DNA of 64,000 nt from Mucilaginibacter myungsuensis (GTDB lineage: Bacteria; Bacteroidota; Bacteroidia; Sphingobacteriales; Sphingobacteriaceae): the NCBI RefSeq assembly GCF_015222005.1, contig NZ_JADFFL010000001.1, positions 372,001 through 436,000 of the forward strand, read 5' to 3'. Below the pieces are notes generated by a model. That model saw only the letters and a program-made list of their open reading frames with translations. It did no database searches and had not been told where the DNA came from. Positions 55,760 to 64,000 of the stretch are shown one piece after another. Every line of letters begins with the position of its first letter. Position 1 is the stretch's first letter. The position numbers and the translations under genes are program-made.

Positions 55760-56068
55760 ATGAAAAACCAAGTTGAATGCCCGCACTGCCGTAGCTGCAA
55801 AAAAGTTAGTCGCCACAGCAAACTCACCCAAATATTGATAGGCCTTGGCGTTGCGCTGGTCGGCTTTGGATTTTTGATCGTTGCCGTTACCGGGGTTACG
55901 GGTTACTATCTATTCTCTTTACCGTTGTTAGCAGTAGGCATGATCGGCGCAGGTAAGGAATATACCAGCCCATATTTTAAAGCCCATTGCCACGATTGCA
56001 AAAAGACGTTTGAATATGTTCCGGAAACTACTACCAGCACGTTAAAGAACACCGCGCCAACATCATAA
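55760..56068 (+). CDS. membrane protein with split zinc ribbon, 102 aa
   Basis: The N-terminus has CPHCRSCKK (8-16), two hydrophobic segments lie at about 26-45 ([20 protein letters not shown]) and 49-64, and the C-terminus has [10 protein letters not shown] (about 77-86). If the two Cys pairs combine, both termini face the cytoplasm and form one zinc ribbon closed by the membrane hairpin. I know no named family. The stop overlaps the end of the convergent carboxyltransferase gene by 6 bp. Confidence 0.7.
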   Translation: MKNQVECPHCRSCKKVSRHSKLTQILIGLGVALVGFGFLIVAVTGVTGYYLFSLPLLAVGMIGAGKEYTSPYFKAHCHDCKKTFEYVPETTTSTLKNTAPTS

Positions 56069-57616
56069 TGGAATATTGCCGTGCTTCTTGCGCGGCATGT
56101 TAACCACTTTATTTTCCAGCATTTTAAAGGCACATATCAGTTTGATACGCGTCTCGGCGGGTTCTATCACATCATCAATAAACCCGCGCTCGGCAGCCCT
56201 GTACGGATTAGCAAATTTATCCGAATAGCGCTTTTCCATTTCCAGCCATTTGGCTTCGGGATCTTCGGCATTGCTTATCTCCCGCTTAAAAATGATCTCG
56301 GCCGCGCCTTTAGCACCCATAACCGCTATCTCTGCTGATGGCCAAGCGTAATTAATGTCAGCCCCAATGTGTTTGGAGTTCATTACATCATATGCTCCAC
56401 CGTAAGCTTTGCGGGTGATCACGGTGATCCTTGGCACCGTAGCCTCGCAAAAAGCATAAAGCAATTTAGCGCCATTGGTAATAATGCCTTTCCATTCCTG
56501 ATCAGTACCCGGTAAAAAGCCCGGCACATCCTCAAACACCAGCAGCGGTATATTAAAGCAATCACAAAAGCGTACGAACCTTGCCCCCTTTGTCGACGCG
56601 TTGATATCCAGCACACCAGCTAAAAATGCAGGTTGATTAGCTACGATACCGATACTTCTGCCCGCTAATCGCGCAAAACCGATAACGATATTCTCAGCAA
56701 AATCTTTATGTACTTCAAGGAATGACCCCTCATCGATCACCACATTGATAATATCCCTGATATCATACGGCTGAGATGCGCTCTCAGGCATAAAAGTATT
56801 CAGTGACTCGCGGTACTCATTATTCACCTCATAAGGCACCGACGGCGCGCGCTCCTCGCAATTTTGCGGCATGTAGCTCAGCAATTGTTTGATATGCTGA
56901 ATAGCCGCTATTTCGTTAGCGCAGGCAAAATGCGTAACGCCCGACTTGGTAGCGTGTGTCATCGCCCCGCCTAATTCTTCGGAAGTAACCTGCTCGTGGG
57001 TTACGGTCTTTACCACATTAGGTCCGGTAACGAACATGTAAGAGGTATTCTCTACCATCAAAATGAAATCGGTGATAGCCGGCGAGTAGACCGCGCCACC
57101 GGCACATGGACCCATAATGGCTGACAACTGCGGGATAACACCCGATGCCAGCGTATTGCGATAAAAGATATCAGCATAACCACCTAAGGATACCACCCCC
57201 TCCTGTATACGCGCCCCACCCGAATCGTTCAACCCGATGATGGGTGCTCCATTCTTCATGGCCATATCCATCAGTTTGCAGATCTTTTCGGCATGGGTCT
57301 CGGACAGGGAGCCGCCAAATATCGTAAAATCCTGAGAGAACACATATGTCAGGCGGCCATTGATCATTCCGTATCCGGTCACTACACCATCGCCGGGGTA
57401 GTGTTCTTTTTCCATCCCAAAATCGGTAGAGCGATGAGCGACCAACATCCCTATCTCCTGGAACGAACCTTCGTCCATTAAAAAATGTAAACGTTCGCGC
57501 GCGGTCAGTTTGCCTTTTTTATGCTGGGCCTCTATCCTTGCCTGGCCGCCACCGGCCAATGCTTGCTCGCGTTTACTGATCAGGTTTTGTATCTTCTTCT
57601 CCACCGGTTTTAACAA
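56063..57616 (-). CDS. pccB: acyl-CoA carboxylase carboxyltransferase subunit (propionyl/methylmalonyl-CoA type)
   Basis: Biotin-dependent carboxyltransferase of 517 residues, transferring carboxyl groups to or from propionyl- or methylmalonyl-CoA. It has the [18 protein letters not shown] block (near 35-52), the crotonase-like oxyanion loops [10 protein letters not shown] and [12 protein letters not shown] in the N-half, and [12 protein letters not shown] and [10 protein letters not shown] in the C-half. Subtype is inferred from length and motifs. No biotin carboxylase or carrier gene is adjacent. The start is TTG at 57616 or GTG at 57604, since no ATG fits, which is unusual. Confidence 0.92.
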   Translation of the reverse strand: MLKPVEKKIQNLISKREQALAGGGQARIEAQHKKGKLTARERLHFLMDEGSFQEIGMLVAHRSTDFGMEKEHYPGDGVVTGYGMINGRLTYVFSQDFTIFGGSLSETHAEKICKLMDMAMKNGAPIIGLNDSGGARIQEGVVSLGGYADIFYRNTLASGVIPQLSAIMGPCAGGAVYSPAITDFILMVENTSYMFVTGPNVVKTVTHEQVTSEELGGAMTHATKSGVTHFACANEIAAIQHIKQLLSYMPQNCEERAPSVPYEVNNEYRESLNTFMPESASQPYDIRDIINVVIDEGSFLEVHKDFAENIVIGFARLAGRSIGIVANQPAFLAGVLDINASTKGARFVRFCDCFNIPLLVFEDVPGFLPGTDQEWKGIITNGAKLLYAFCEATVPRITVITRKAYGGAYDVMNSKHIGADINYAWPSAEIAVMGAKGAAEIIFKREISNAEDPEAKWLEMEKRYSDKFANPYRAAERGFIDDVIEPAETRIKLICAFKMLENKVVNMPRKKHGNIPL

Positions 57617-57861
57617 TTAGTAAAAGTTTAAAAGTAACAATTAATGGCCGCTTTCAAAATCGATCAGGTTTGCGCCGGCAATCCAGTTTGTTGTTGCAAA
57701 TAAATAATAATTTATTAAATTCGATACACTAAGTAACATTACTGATGTTCACTTACTTGCGCTTCAAAAACATCGTAGGGGCGTTTTTTATATCGTAGTT
57801 TTTACAAAACCTTAATTATATTTACCCGATCCTAATCAATTTCTAATTACTTTTACATCTG

Positions 57862-58200
57862 TTGAAACGGAGCACGTCGCATATTTTGATCAGCATGATC
57901 TTCATTGGCATCTTTGTCATGAAGATGGGCATCTCTGTTGCGCCTATTTTTTTGGCATTTAACAACAATAAGGTAATAAACGCAGTGATCCTACAGTTAG
58001 AGCTGGAAGGCAAAGACGAAAAAGACACTACCGAAAAAGAATCGGCCAAAGAGAAGAAGTTTTTTGACGAGGATCTGGTTATGCATTGTTACGCCATTAC
58101 ACCCGTCCTATTAGAGAATAACCTGCTGCACAATCAAGAGCATGCGCTGCCCGTGCAAACGTTCCACCCCGTAGTCCCTACACCGCCGCCCAACGCGTAA
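57862..58200 (+). CDS. small anchored or secreted protein, 112 aa, upstream of SulP
   Basis: Not recognised. It has a TTG start at 57862 and an N-terminal hydrophobic segment (about 7-32, HILISMIFIGIFVMKMG). A strongly charged stretch follows (KDEKDTTEKESAKEKKFFDED), and the tail is Pro-rich (FHPVVPTPPPNA). It looks like a signal-anchored periplasmic protein. It lies 85 bp upstream of the SulP gene in the same direction, with only a weak GGTCC hairpin between. Joint function with the transporter is a guess. Confidence 0.6.
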   Translation: MKRSTSHILISMIFIGIFVMKMGISVAPIFLAFNNNKVINAVILQLELEGKDEKDTTEKESAKEKKFFDEDLVMHCYAITPVLLENNLLHNQEHALPVQTFHPVVPTPPPNA

Positions 58201-58285
58201 AGATACTCCTGCCGGTCCTTATTCAGGTCCGGGACTTTTTCGCTATCCCTATTTTTTTCATTCTTACAATTGATCGTAACTTTTT

Positions 58286-59905
58286 ATGGAGCAACATGAG
58301 TTTGCTGCAGGCGGGCTTAACCTGGGTAAATACTTTAAAGCTAAAAATTTAAAGAGAGACCTCCCTGCAAGTATAGTAGTATTTTTAGTGGCCTTACCGC
58401 TTTGTTTGGGTATAGCGCTGGCCTCTGGCGCACCGCTTTTTGCGGGTGTGCTTACAGGCATCATCGGTGGTATCGTAGTAGGTTCGTTAAGCGGATCGCA
58501 GCTCAGTGTTGCCGGTCCGGCAGCGGGTTTGACAGTTATCGTAATGAATGCGATCCACAGCTCGGGCACTTACGAGGCCTTTTTACTGTGCGTTGTATTA
58601 GCGGGAGTTTTCCAGATCATCCTTGGTTTGATCAAGGCCGGGACTATCGGTAACTACTTTCCGTCTGCAGTGATCGAGGGTATGTTGGCCGCTATTGGTA
58701 TCATCCTTATCCTGAAGCAATTCCCCCATGCTGTAGGTTACGATAAAGACTTTGTAGGCGATGAAGAATTTATGCAGGTGGATAAAGAGAATACCTTCTC
58801 GGGCATTTTGAGTGCTATCAGCAAGATCAATTATGGCGCGATGATCATCGCAGCTGTTTCTATCTCGATATTGATCTGGTGGCCAAAGATCAAAAAGGTG
58901 TCCGGTATTCCGGCCGCTTTAATGGTAGTGTTGGCTGGCATTGGTTTAAGCCTGGCTTTTAACAATACCGGGTTAGAACTGCGCGATAAACAATTTGTAC
59001 AGATCCCTATCGTTAACAGTGCTAACGAATTTTTCGGTTTGTTCCGAATGCCCGATTTTGGCGCTATCGGCAATAAACAGATCTGGGTAAGCGCATTTAC
59101 AATAGCTGTAGTGGCCAGTTTGGAGACCCTTTTAAGTTTAGAAGCGGTAGACAAGATAGACCCGATCAAACGGATATCCCCTACCAACCGCGAACTTTGG
59201 GCGCAAGGGGCTGGTAACATTGTGAGCGGTCTGTTAGGTGGTTTGCCAATGACGGCGGTTATCGTGCGCTCGTCGGCCAATGTCAACGCTGGTGCTCGCA
59301 CTAAAATGAGTGCTATTTTTCATGGCTTTCTTTTGTTGATATCACTGGTGCTTATCCCTAAGATCATCAACTACATTCCCCTATCTTGCTTAGCAGCTAT
59401 CCTGCTAATGACCGGTTACAAACTGGCGCGTATCTCTTTGTTCCAACATATGTGGCACAAAGGCCTGAACCAGTTCATCCCGTTTGTGGTAACTATTGTG
59501 GCAGTTGTGTTTACCGACCTGTTGATCGGCGTGGGTATAGGTATGTTGGTGGGTGTGTTCTACATCCTGCGTACCAATATGAACAATCCTTATTTCTACC
59601 ATATCGAAAAAAATGGCAATAAGAACGTGTTCCGTATCCGTTTGGCCGAGGAGGTTTCTTTTTTGAACAAGGCTTCGATACAGGTTATGCTGACCAAGTT
59701 GCCTAAGGAATCGACGGTGATCATTGACGGTACGAGTTCGAGATATATTGACCAGGACGTTTTAGAGACTATCTTCAATTATAAACACAATGCCTTTACC
59801 AAAGCGATCATTGTAGAACTGGTCAATATCAAACACAATTACCCGGTACCTAAATTTAAGGAGTTGACTTTTGAGGCATCATCAAAAACAGACGAGGATC
59901 AGTAA
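58286..59905 (+). CDS. SulP family anion transporter with STAS domain
   Basis: Secondary anion transporter of 539 residues with 12-14 helices. The signature LPASIVVFLVALPLCLGIALASG lies near 26-48, followed by GSLSGSQLSVAGPAAGLTVIV. Later ASLETLLSLEAVD and LGGLPMTAVIVRSSANVNAGA are typical of the SulP core. A STAS domain is present from about 450 (VSFLNKASIQVMLTKLPK, VIIDGTSSRYID). Sulfate, bicarbonate and other anions are possible; a beta-carbonic anhydrase 2.1 kb downstream favours bicarbonate. Confidence 0.92.
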   Translation: MEQHEFAAGGLNLGKYFKAKNLKRDLPASIVVFLVALPLCLGIALASGAPLFAGVLTGIIGGIVVGSLSGSQLSVAGPAAGLTVIVMNAIHSSGTYEAFLLCVVLAGVFQIILGLIKAGTIGNYFPSAVIEGMLAAIGIILILKQFPHAVGYDKDFVGDEEFMQVDKENTFSGILSAISKINYGAMIIAAVSISILIWWPKIKKVSGIPAALMVVLAGIGLSLAFNNTGLELRDKQFVQIPIVNSANEFFGLFRMPDFGAIGNKQIWVSAFTIAVVASLETLLSLEAVDKIDPIKRISPTNRELWAQGAGNIVSGLLGGLPMTAVIVRSSANVNAGARTKMSAIFHGFLLLISLVLIPKIINYIPLSCLAAILLMTGYKLARISLFQHMWHKGLNQFIPFVVTIVAVVFTDLLIGVGIGMLVGVFYILRTNMNNPYFYHIEKNGNKNVFRIRLAEEVSFLNKASIQVMLTKLPKESTVIIDGTSSRYIDQDVLETIFNYKHNAFTKAIIVELVNIKHNYPVPKFKELTFEASSKTDEDQ

Positions 59906-59954
59906 GGAATATCATACCGGATAACGCGAAATAAAACTTTGCTATATTTAGGGC

Positions 59955-60401
59955 ATGAGAAAAAACCTTATCGCTATTGTACTGCTACTGACGGCTTGTG
60001 CCGCCAAAGCTCAAAGTTCGAGTACTGACACTGTTAAAACTAATACATCGGCCACTGCAAAGGATAAACCTGCGACTGACGACAACGAGATCTACTCGAC
60101 CGTTGAAGAGCAGGCCGAATTTCCGGGAGGGATAGATGAATTCATGAACTTTTTATACAACAACGTGAGATACCCGATGGAAGACAGGATGGCTAAACGT
60201 GGCGGAAAAGTGTTCGTGCAATTCGTGATCGAGAAGAATGGCAGTTTATCGCAATTCAAAATCATAAAAAGCGTCTCGAAAACCATAGACCAGGAAGCGA
60301 TACGTGTGATAAAGTCGAGCCCGAAATGGAAACCGGCAAAGGAAAAAGGTGTTATTGTGAGGCAACTGTTCACCGCGCCGTTCGCTTTCAGCACCAATTG
60401 A
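59955..60401 (+). CDS. secreted TonB-C-terminal-domain protein, one domain
   Basis: A 148-residue protein with a signal peptide (MRKNLIAIVLLLTACAAKA, then QSSS) and one TonB_C-like domain (about 50-146: EFPGGIDEFMNFLYNNVRYP, GKVFVQFVIEKNGSL, KWKPAKEKG). It has no transmembrane anchor after cleavage and no Pro-rich spacer, so it cannot act as a classical TonB. The ACAAKAQ region could also be read as a weak lipobox. It is the first of three tandem relatives, separated by 15 and 40 bp, evidently one operon. Confidence 0.87.
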   Translation: MRKNLIAIVLLLTACAAKAQSSSTDTVKTNTSATAKDKPATDDNEIYSTVEEQAEFPGGIDEFMNFLYNNVRYPMEDRMAKRGGKVFVQFVIEKNGSLSQFKIIKSVSKTIDQEAIRVIKSSPKWKPAKEKGVIVRQLFTAPFAFSTN

Positions 60402-60425
60402 TATTTAAGTACTAAAATGATACCG

Positions 60426-61160
60426 ATGCGTAAACCGCTCTTGATCTTAATGATGTTAGGTTTTGCCTTTTTTGCAAAAGCCCAAACTACCGTAGACCCT
60501 AAAAAGGATACAACGATCTACACCACGCCCGATGTACCTGCCGAATATCCCGGTGGCATGGATGCGCTCTATAAATTTATAGCAGAAAACCTGGTATATC
60601 CGCAAAGTGCTAAAACATCTAACGTGCAAGGTAAGGTGTATGTAGGTTTTGTTATCGAAAAAAAGGGCAACCTATCGGGGGTAAAAGTTGTGCGCGGACT
60701 TACCAAAGATGTAAATGCTGAAGCGGTACGCGTGATCAAAGATGCACCACGCTGGGCGCCGGCCAAGCAAGGTGCGAACGCGGTAAGGCAGGAGTTTATG
60801 GTGCCCATCAGTTTTAATATTAAAGAGGATGCAACGGCTGAGGTATTTGAACCTGTTGATGAATCGGCAGAATACCCGGGTGGTATGGAAGCTTTTTTAA
60901 CCTATATCACCAAAAAATTGAACTACCCTAAGCAAGCCCGTTTAGATCGGGTGAACGGCAAGGTGCAACTAAGTTTTGTGGTGGAGAAAAATGGTATTGT
61001 CAGCAACGTAAAGATATTAAAAAGTCTCACGCCCGAAACCGATGCCGAGGCTATCCGATTGATCAAAGGCTCCAAAGAGTGGAAACCGGCTAAAATTCGT
61101 GGTAATCCCGCACGACAAAAATTCACGCAAGCGATCACATTTTCGCCACCTGAGGAGTAA
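60426..61160 (+). CDS. secreted protein with two TonB-C-like domains
   Basis: From the ATG at 60426 (60417 also possible) the protein has 244 residues: a signal peptide (MRKPLLILMMLGFAFFAKA, then QTT) and two tandem TonB_C-like domains. The first contains EYPGGMDALYKFIAENLVYP ... GKVYVGFVIEKKGNL ... RWAPAK, the second EYPGGMEAFLTYITKKLNYP ... GKVQLSFVVEKNGIV ... EWKPAK. Domain duplication is plain from the matched spacing. A periplasmic binding or scaffold role is inferred; no ExbBD partner is nearby. Confidence 0.87.
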   Translation: MRKPLLILMMLGFAFFAKAQTTVDPKKDTTIYTTPDVPAEYPGGMDALYKFIAENLVYPQSAKTSNVQGKVYVGFVIEKKGNLSGVKVVRGLTKDVNAEAVRVIKDAPRWAPAKQGANAVRQEFMVPISFNIKEDATAEVFEPVDESAEYPGGMEAFLTYITKKLNYPKQARLDRVNGKVQLSFVVEKNGIVSNVKILKSLTPETDAEAIRLIKGSKEWKPAKIRGNPARQKFTQAITFSPPEE

Positions 61161-61200
61161 ATAAATTTAAGTTACACGGTCTCACAATTGCTTTAGGATC

Positions 61201-61926
61201 ATGAAAACTCGAATGCTTTTTTTATCGTTACTGTCCTTATCGTTTTTTACGGCGAAAGCTCAAGAAAAAAAGAGCCCAAGCTCGGCTAAAATTTATGATA
61301 ACGTCGATGACTCACCGGAATATCCTGGTGGCTTACAGAATTTTTATAATTTTTTAGGGCAAACCCTACGTTATCCGGATAGTGCACGTACTCATAATGT
61401 GCAAGGCAAAGTATTTATTCGGTATGTGGTTGAAACTGATGGCGCACTAAGTGATCTTACCGTGATGCGCGGCGTGAGTGCCGATCTGGATGCTGAGGCT
61501 ATACGTGCTATGAAACTGTCACCAAAATGGAAGCCGGGTAAGATCGGTGGACAGGCGGTCAGGGCATATTACACCATACCAGTGTCGTTCGTACTTGCAC
61601 CTGAGAATTTTGAGGCCATAGAAAGTTCGGCAGATTACCCCGGCGGCATCGATAAGTTTTACAACTACTTAATGGCTAACCTAAAATACCCCGAGCAGGC
61701 AAAAAAAGATAAGGTTGAAGGCAAAGTAAAGGTGAGTTTCGTGGTAGACCAAGATGGGTCATTAACAGACATCGAAGTAGTTGGCCCTTTGTCAAAGGAA
61801 ACCGATGCTGAAGCTATACGGTTGGTAAAAGGTTCGAGAAAATGGGCACCGAGCCAGCAAAATGGCAAACCTGTACGTCAAAAATTCACCGTACCAATTA
61901 CGTTCAGTTTAGCGTCATTACAGTAG
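61201..61926 (+). CDS. secreted protein with two TonB-C-like domains
   Basis: A 241-residue protein with a signal peptide (MKTRMLFLSLLSLSFFTAKA, then QEKK) and two TonB_C-like domains: EYPGGLQNFYNFLGQTLRYP ... GKVFIRYVVETDGAL, and DYPGGIDKFYNYLMANLKYP ... GKVKVSFVVDQDGSL ... KWAPSQ. It is the third gene of the trio and close in plan to the second. The next gene, carbonic anhydrase, starts 118 bp further on in the same direction. Confidence 0.87.
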   Translation: MKTRMLFLSLLSLSFFTAKAQEKKSPSSAKIYDNVDDSPEYPGGLQNFYNFLGQTLRYPDSARTHNVQGKVFIRYVVETDGALSDLTVMRGVSADLDAEAIRAMKLSPKWKPGKIGGQAVRAYYTIPVSFVLAPENFEAIESSADYPGGIDKFYNYLMANLKYPEQAKKDKVEGKVKVSFVVDQDGSLTDIEVVGPLSKETDAEAIRLVKGSRKWAPSQQNGKPVRQKFTVPITFSLASLQ

Positions 61927-62044
61927 AATAGCAAAAACCCTTTAACGTCATAGACGTTTAAAAATTAAAAAACGATAATTAACACATAAGCAGTGATGAG
62001 GGAATTAAAGTTCCTCACCTACATATTAAAACAATCTATCAATT

Positions 62045-62707
62045 ATGAGTACTCCACACATTCACGACACCAGTCATATCACCTACGAAGGTTTACTGGC
62101 CGGTAATGAAACATTTGTTGCCAACGCTTTGGCACAAGACCCTGATTTTTTTAACACCTTAGCTAACGGACAAGCTCCGCCTGTGCTTTGGATCGGTTGT
62201 GCCGATAGCCGTGTGCCAGCAAACCAGATCACCAACACTGCCCCGGGCGAGATATTTGTACACCGTAACATTGCCAACGTAGTGGTGCATACCGATATGA
62301 ATATGCTTTCGGTTCTGGATTATGCTGTTAACGTATTGAAAGTAAAACACGTGATCGTGACCGGACACTATGGTTGCGGCGGTGTGTTGGCAGCTATGAG
62401 TAACAAACAAGTAGGCTTGATCGATAACTGGTTGCGCAACATCAAAGATGTTTACCGTTTTTATGCAAAAGAACTTGACGCGATCGCCGACGAAAAAGAA
62501 CGCGGAAACCGTTTGGTGGAACTGAACGTGATAGAAGGTGTACGCAACCTAAGCAAAACCTCTATTGTACAGAACGCCTGGAAAAATGGCCAGGAACTTA
62601 ACGTACATGGTTGGGTTTATGCCCTATCTACCGGCAGGATCAAGGACCTTAAAGTTAGTGCCCATAACAACGAGGCCCTTGACGAGGTGTTCAAGTTTAA
62701 GTCTTAA
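62045..62707 (+). CDS. can: beta-class carbonic anhydrase
   Basis: Zinc enzyme interconverting CO2 and bicarbonate. The 220-residue protein has all ligands: Cys52, Asp54 and Arg56 in GCADSRVP, and His108 and Cys111 in TGHYGCGG. It has no signal peptide, so it is cytoplasmic. Length and motifs match the Can/CynT clade. With the SulP transporter upstream it could form a bicarbonate uptake and conversion module, although the TonB-C trio lies between. It ends at a terminator nested in octad arms. Confidence 0.95.
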   Translation: MSTPHIHDTSHITYEGLLAGNETFVANALAQDPDFFNTLANGQAPPVLWIGCADSRVPANQITNTAPGEIFVHRNIANVVVHTDMNMLSVLDYAVNVLKVKHVIVTGHYGCGGVLAAMSNKQVGLIDNWLRNIKDVYRFYAKELDAIADEKERGNRLVELNVIEGVRNLSKTSIVQNAWKNGQELNVHGWVYALSTGRIKDLKVSAHNNEALDEVFKFKS

Positions 62708-62709
62708 AC

Positions 62710-62848
62710 AGTCCGAAAGTCGGAAAGACAGCAAGACCGAAAGTAAAAAACTGGTTGGTCACAAAATAAAGCGGCGTCACGAACTCTTCGTGACGCCGCT
62801 TTTGTCATATATCTTTCGGACTTACCGACTTACGGTCTTCCGGACTTT
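62710..62848. repeat. octad-phased inverted arms around a terminator
   Basis: Left octamers AGTCCGAA, AGTCGGAA, AGACAGCA, AGACCGAA (62710-62741). Right octamers CGGACTTA, CCGACTTA, CGGTCTTC, CGGACTTT (62817-62848). The arms enclose the terminator at 62768-62806. Confidence 0.85.
62768..62806. terminator. bidirectional terminator of can and the P5C dehydrogenase gene
   Basis: A perfect 16-bp stem AAAGCGGCGTCACGAA / TTCGTGACGCCGCTTT with a 3-nt loop is followed by TTGT. Confidence 0.85.
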
Positions 62849-62851
62849 TTC

Positions 62852-64000
62852 TTACTCCGCCAAGAACGGATATCTGTAATCTTTCGGCGGATCAAAGGTC
62901 TCTTTGATCGTGCGTGGAGATACCCAACGCAACAAGTTGATCATAGAACCGGCCTTATCGTTAGTACCAGATCCGCGGGCCCCGCCAAATGGTTGCTGAC
63001 CTACTACTGCACCTGTTGGCTTATCGTTAATGTAGAAGTTACCGGCCGCGTTGCGTAAGCCTTGGGTAGCCTCGGCAATAGCATAACGATCTTGCGAGAT
63101 GATCGAACCGGTTAAGGCATAGATCGATGTTTTATCGACGATCTTGATCACCTCGCTGAAGTCAGCGTCCTCGTAAACATAAATTGTAAGTACCGGGCCG
63201 AATAGCTCTTCGCACATGGTCACGTAAAAAGGATCGTTCACTTTGATCACAGTTGGGTGGATGAAGTAACCTTCGCTTTTGTCGTAAGTACCACCGGCTA
63301 CTATCTCTACTGATGTATCAGCTTTGGCATCATCTATATACTTAGCTAATTTATCAAAAGAACGCTCGGTGATCACCGCGTTAACAAAATTGCTAAAGTC
63401 CTCTACCGGTCCTACTTTAAAACTTGCGATGTCGCGCTTCATAAGCTCGCTAACTGCCGGCCATAGTGATGCTGGTACATAGGCGCGTGAAGCAGCAGAA
63501 CATTTTTGTCCCTGATACTCGAACGCGCCACGTACTAAAGCAGTACTCACCACGTCGGCATCAGCGCTTGGGTGGGCTAACACAAAGTCTTTACCACCGG
63601 TCTCGCCTACTATGCGCGGGTAAGTTTTGTACAGGTGGATATTAGTACCTATGGTCTTCCATATCTCCTGGAACACACCTGTTGAACCTGTAAAGTGGAT
63701 ACCTGCAAAATCCGGATGTTTAAATACGATATCACCAACGGTCGGGCCATCGGCATAGATCAGGTTGATCACGCCCGGAGGGACACCTGCCTCGTTAAAC
63801 AATTGCATCAACACGTTAGCGGCATAGATCTGCGTATCGGCAGGTTTCCAAACTACTACGTTACCCATCATGGCTGCTGATGCAGGCAGGTTACCGGCAA
63901 TAGCCGTAAAGTTGAACGGTGTTAACGCAAACACGAAACCTTCTAACGGGCGTTGCTCTACCCTGTTCCAGATACCTTTTGGCGATACCGGCGGTTGCTG
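62852..64000 (-). CDS. 1-pyrroline-5-carboxylate dehydrogenase (5' end outside window)
   Basis: Oxidises glutamate-gamma-semialdehyde/P5C to glutamate in proline breakdown. The C-terminal 382 residues are visible, the frame being open to the window edge (QQPPVSPKGIWNRVEQRPLEG precedes FVFALTPFNFTAI). Seen are the NAD-binding TGSTGVF, the general base region GETGGKDF, the catalytic Cys in YQGQKCSAASRAY, EELFGPVLTIYVY, and PFGGARGSGTNDKAG. The pattern fits the mammalian-type P5CDH (ALDH4A1/PruA group). It converges on the carbonic anhydrase gene. Confidence 0.94.
   Translation of the reverse strand, partial: QQPPVSPKGIWNRVEQRPLEGFVFALTPFNFTAIAGNLPASAAMMGNVVVWKPADTQIYAANVLMQLFNEAGVPPGVINLIYADGPTVGDIVFKHPDFAGIHFTGSTGVFQEIWKTIGTNIHLYKTYPRIVGETGGKDFVLAHPSADADVVSTALVRGAFEYQGQKCSAASRAYVPASLWPAVSELMKRDIASFKVGPVEDFSNFVNAVITERSFDKLAKYIDDAKADTSVEIVAGGTYDKSEGYFIHPTVIKVNDPFYVTMCEELFGPVLTIYVYEDADFSEVIKIVDKTSIYALTGSIISQDRYAIAEATQGLRNAAGNFYINDKPTGAVVGQQPFGGARGSGTNDKAGSMINLLRWVSPRTIKETFDPPKDYRYPFLAE

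Noticed and set aside
57617..57861. Additional gene or RNA between pccB and the small anchored protein
   Set aside because: The 245-bp AT-rich gap shows no ORF, tRNA fold or strong hairpin.
59955..61926. Classical TonB proteins
   Set aside because: No N-terminal membrane anchor, Pro-rich spacer or ExbBD genes; the N-termini are cleavable signal peptides.

Overview
The window looks like chromosome of a Bacteroidota species, most likely family Sphingobacteriaceae (Mucilaginibacter or Pedobacter type). This is inference from gene content and style: very long MacB/FtsX-like permeases, PorT-like outer-membrane barrels, a Nudix/NrtR-type regulator, DUF151+UVR protein, an M16 peptidase pair, start codons without clear Shine-Dalgarno sequences, and TAnnTTTG-type -7 boxes close to several starts. 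No phage, insertion sequence, CRISPR array or rRNA operon was seen.

Layout. 1-16.5 kb is mostly housekeeping: a 3'-truncated recQ, manC, rlmB, dnaB, a frameshifted DUF4304 gene, a CHR-type chromate transporter, a TPR protein, etfB-etfA, a DUF151 nuclease, three outer-membrane barrels, an MFS nucleoside-type permease and argS, which converges on a tRNA-Arg(UCU) gene. 16.8-21.5 kb is a sugar-phosphate block: a BcrAD/GlcNAc-type kinase, an NrtR-like Nudix regulator divergent from pfkA, then a second, active-site-degenerate kinase paralogue and gapA in one tight operon. 21.5-29.1 kb holds small proteins, a LOG-family protein, guaB and a complementary pair of M16 peptidase subunits.

29.2-54.4 kb is the main feature. 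Eight consecutive 770-820 residue FtsX/MacB-like permease genes lie on the minus strand behind one ABC ATPase and one HlyD/MacA-like adaptor. A sigma-54 type response regulator and its histidine kinase are transcribed divergently. The fifth permease in coordinate order carries an in-frame TAG at codon 10, where most paralogues have Trp. A 40-bp dyad is shared by the regions upstream of the adaptor gene and of one internal permease gene, and is a candidate enhancer for the response regulator.

54.4-64 kb carries a DUF92 membrane protein, a stand-alone EVE/PUA-like protein, a membrane protein with a split zinc ribbon, a carboxyltransferase (PccB type), a SulP transporter and a beta-carbonic anhydrase separated by three secreted TonB-C-domain proteins (five domains in all), and a 5'-truncated P5C dehydrogenase.

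The most unusual signal is not a gene. At a dozen or more intergenic sites there are arms built of degenerate tandem heptamers or octamers (for example AGAATCA, TGAGATA, GGTTCAT, AGTCnnn, AGTCCGGA). They usually face a complementary arm, so that the whole gap can fold into a long imperfect hairpin, sometimes with an ordinary terminator nested inside. The word differs from site to site while the 7- or 8-nt phase is kept.
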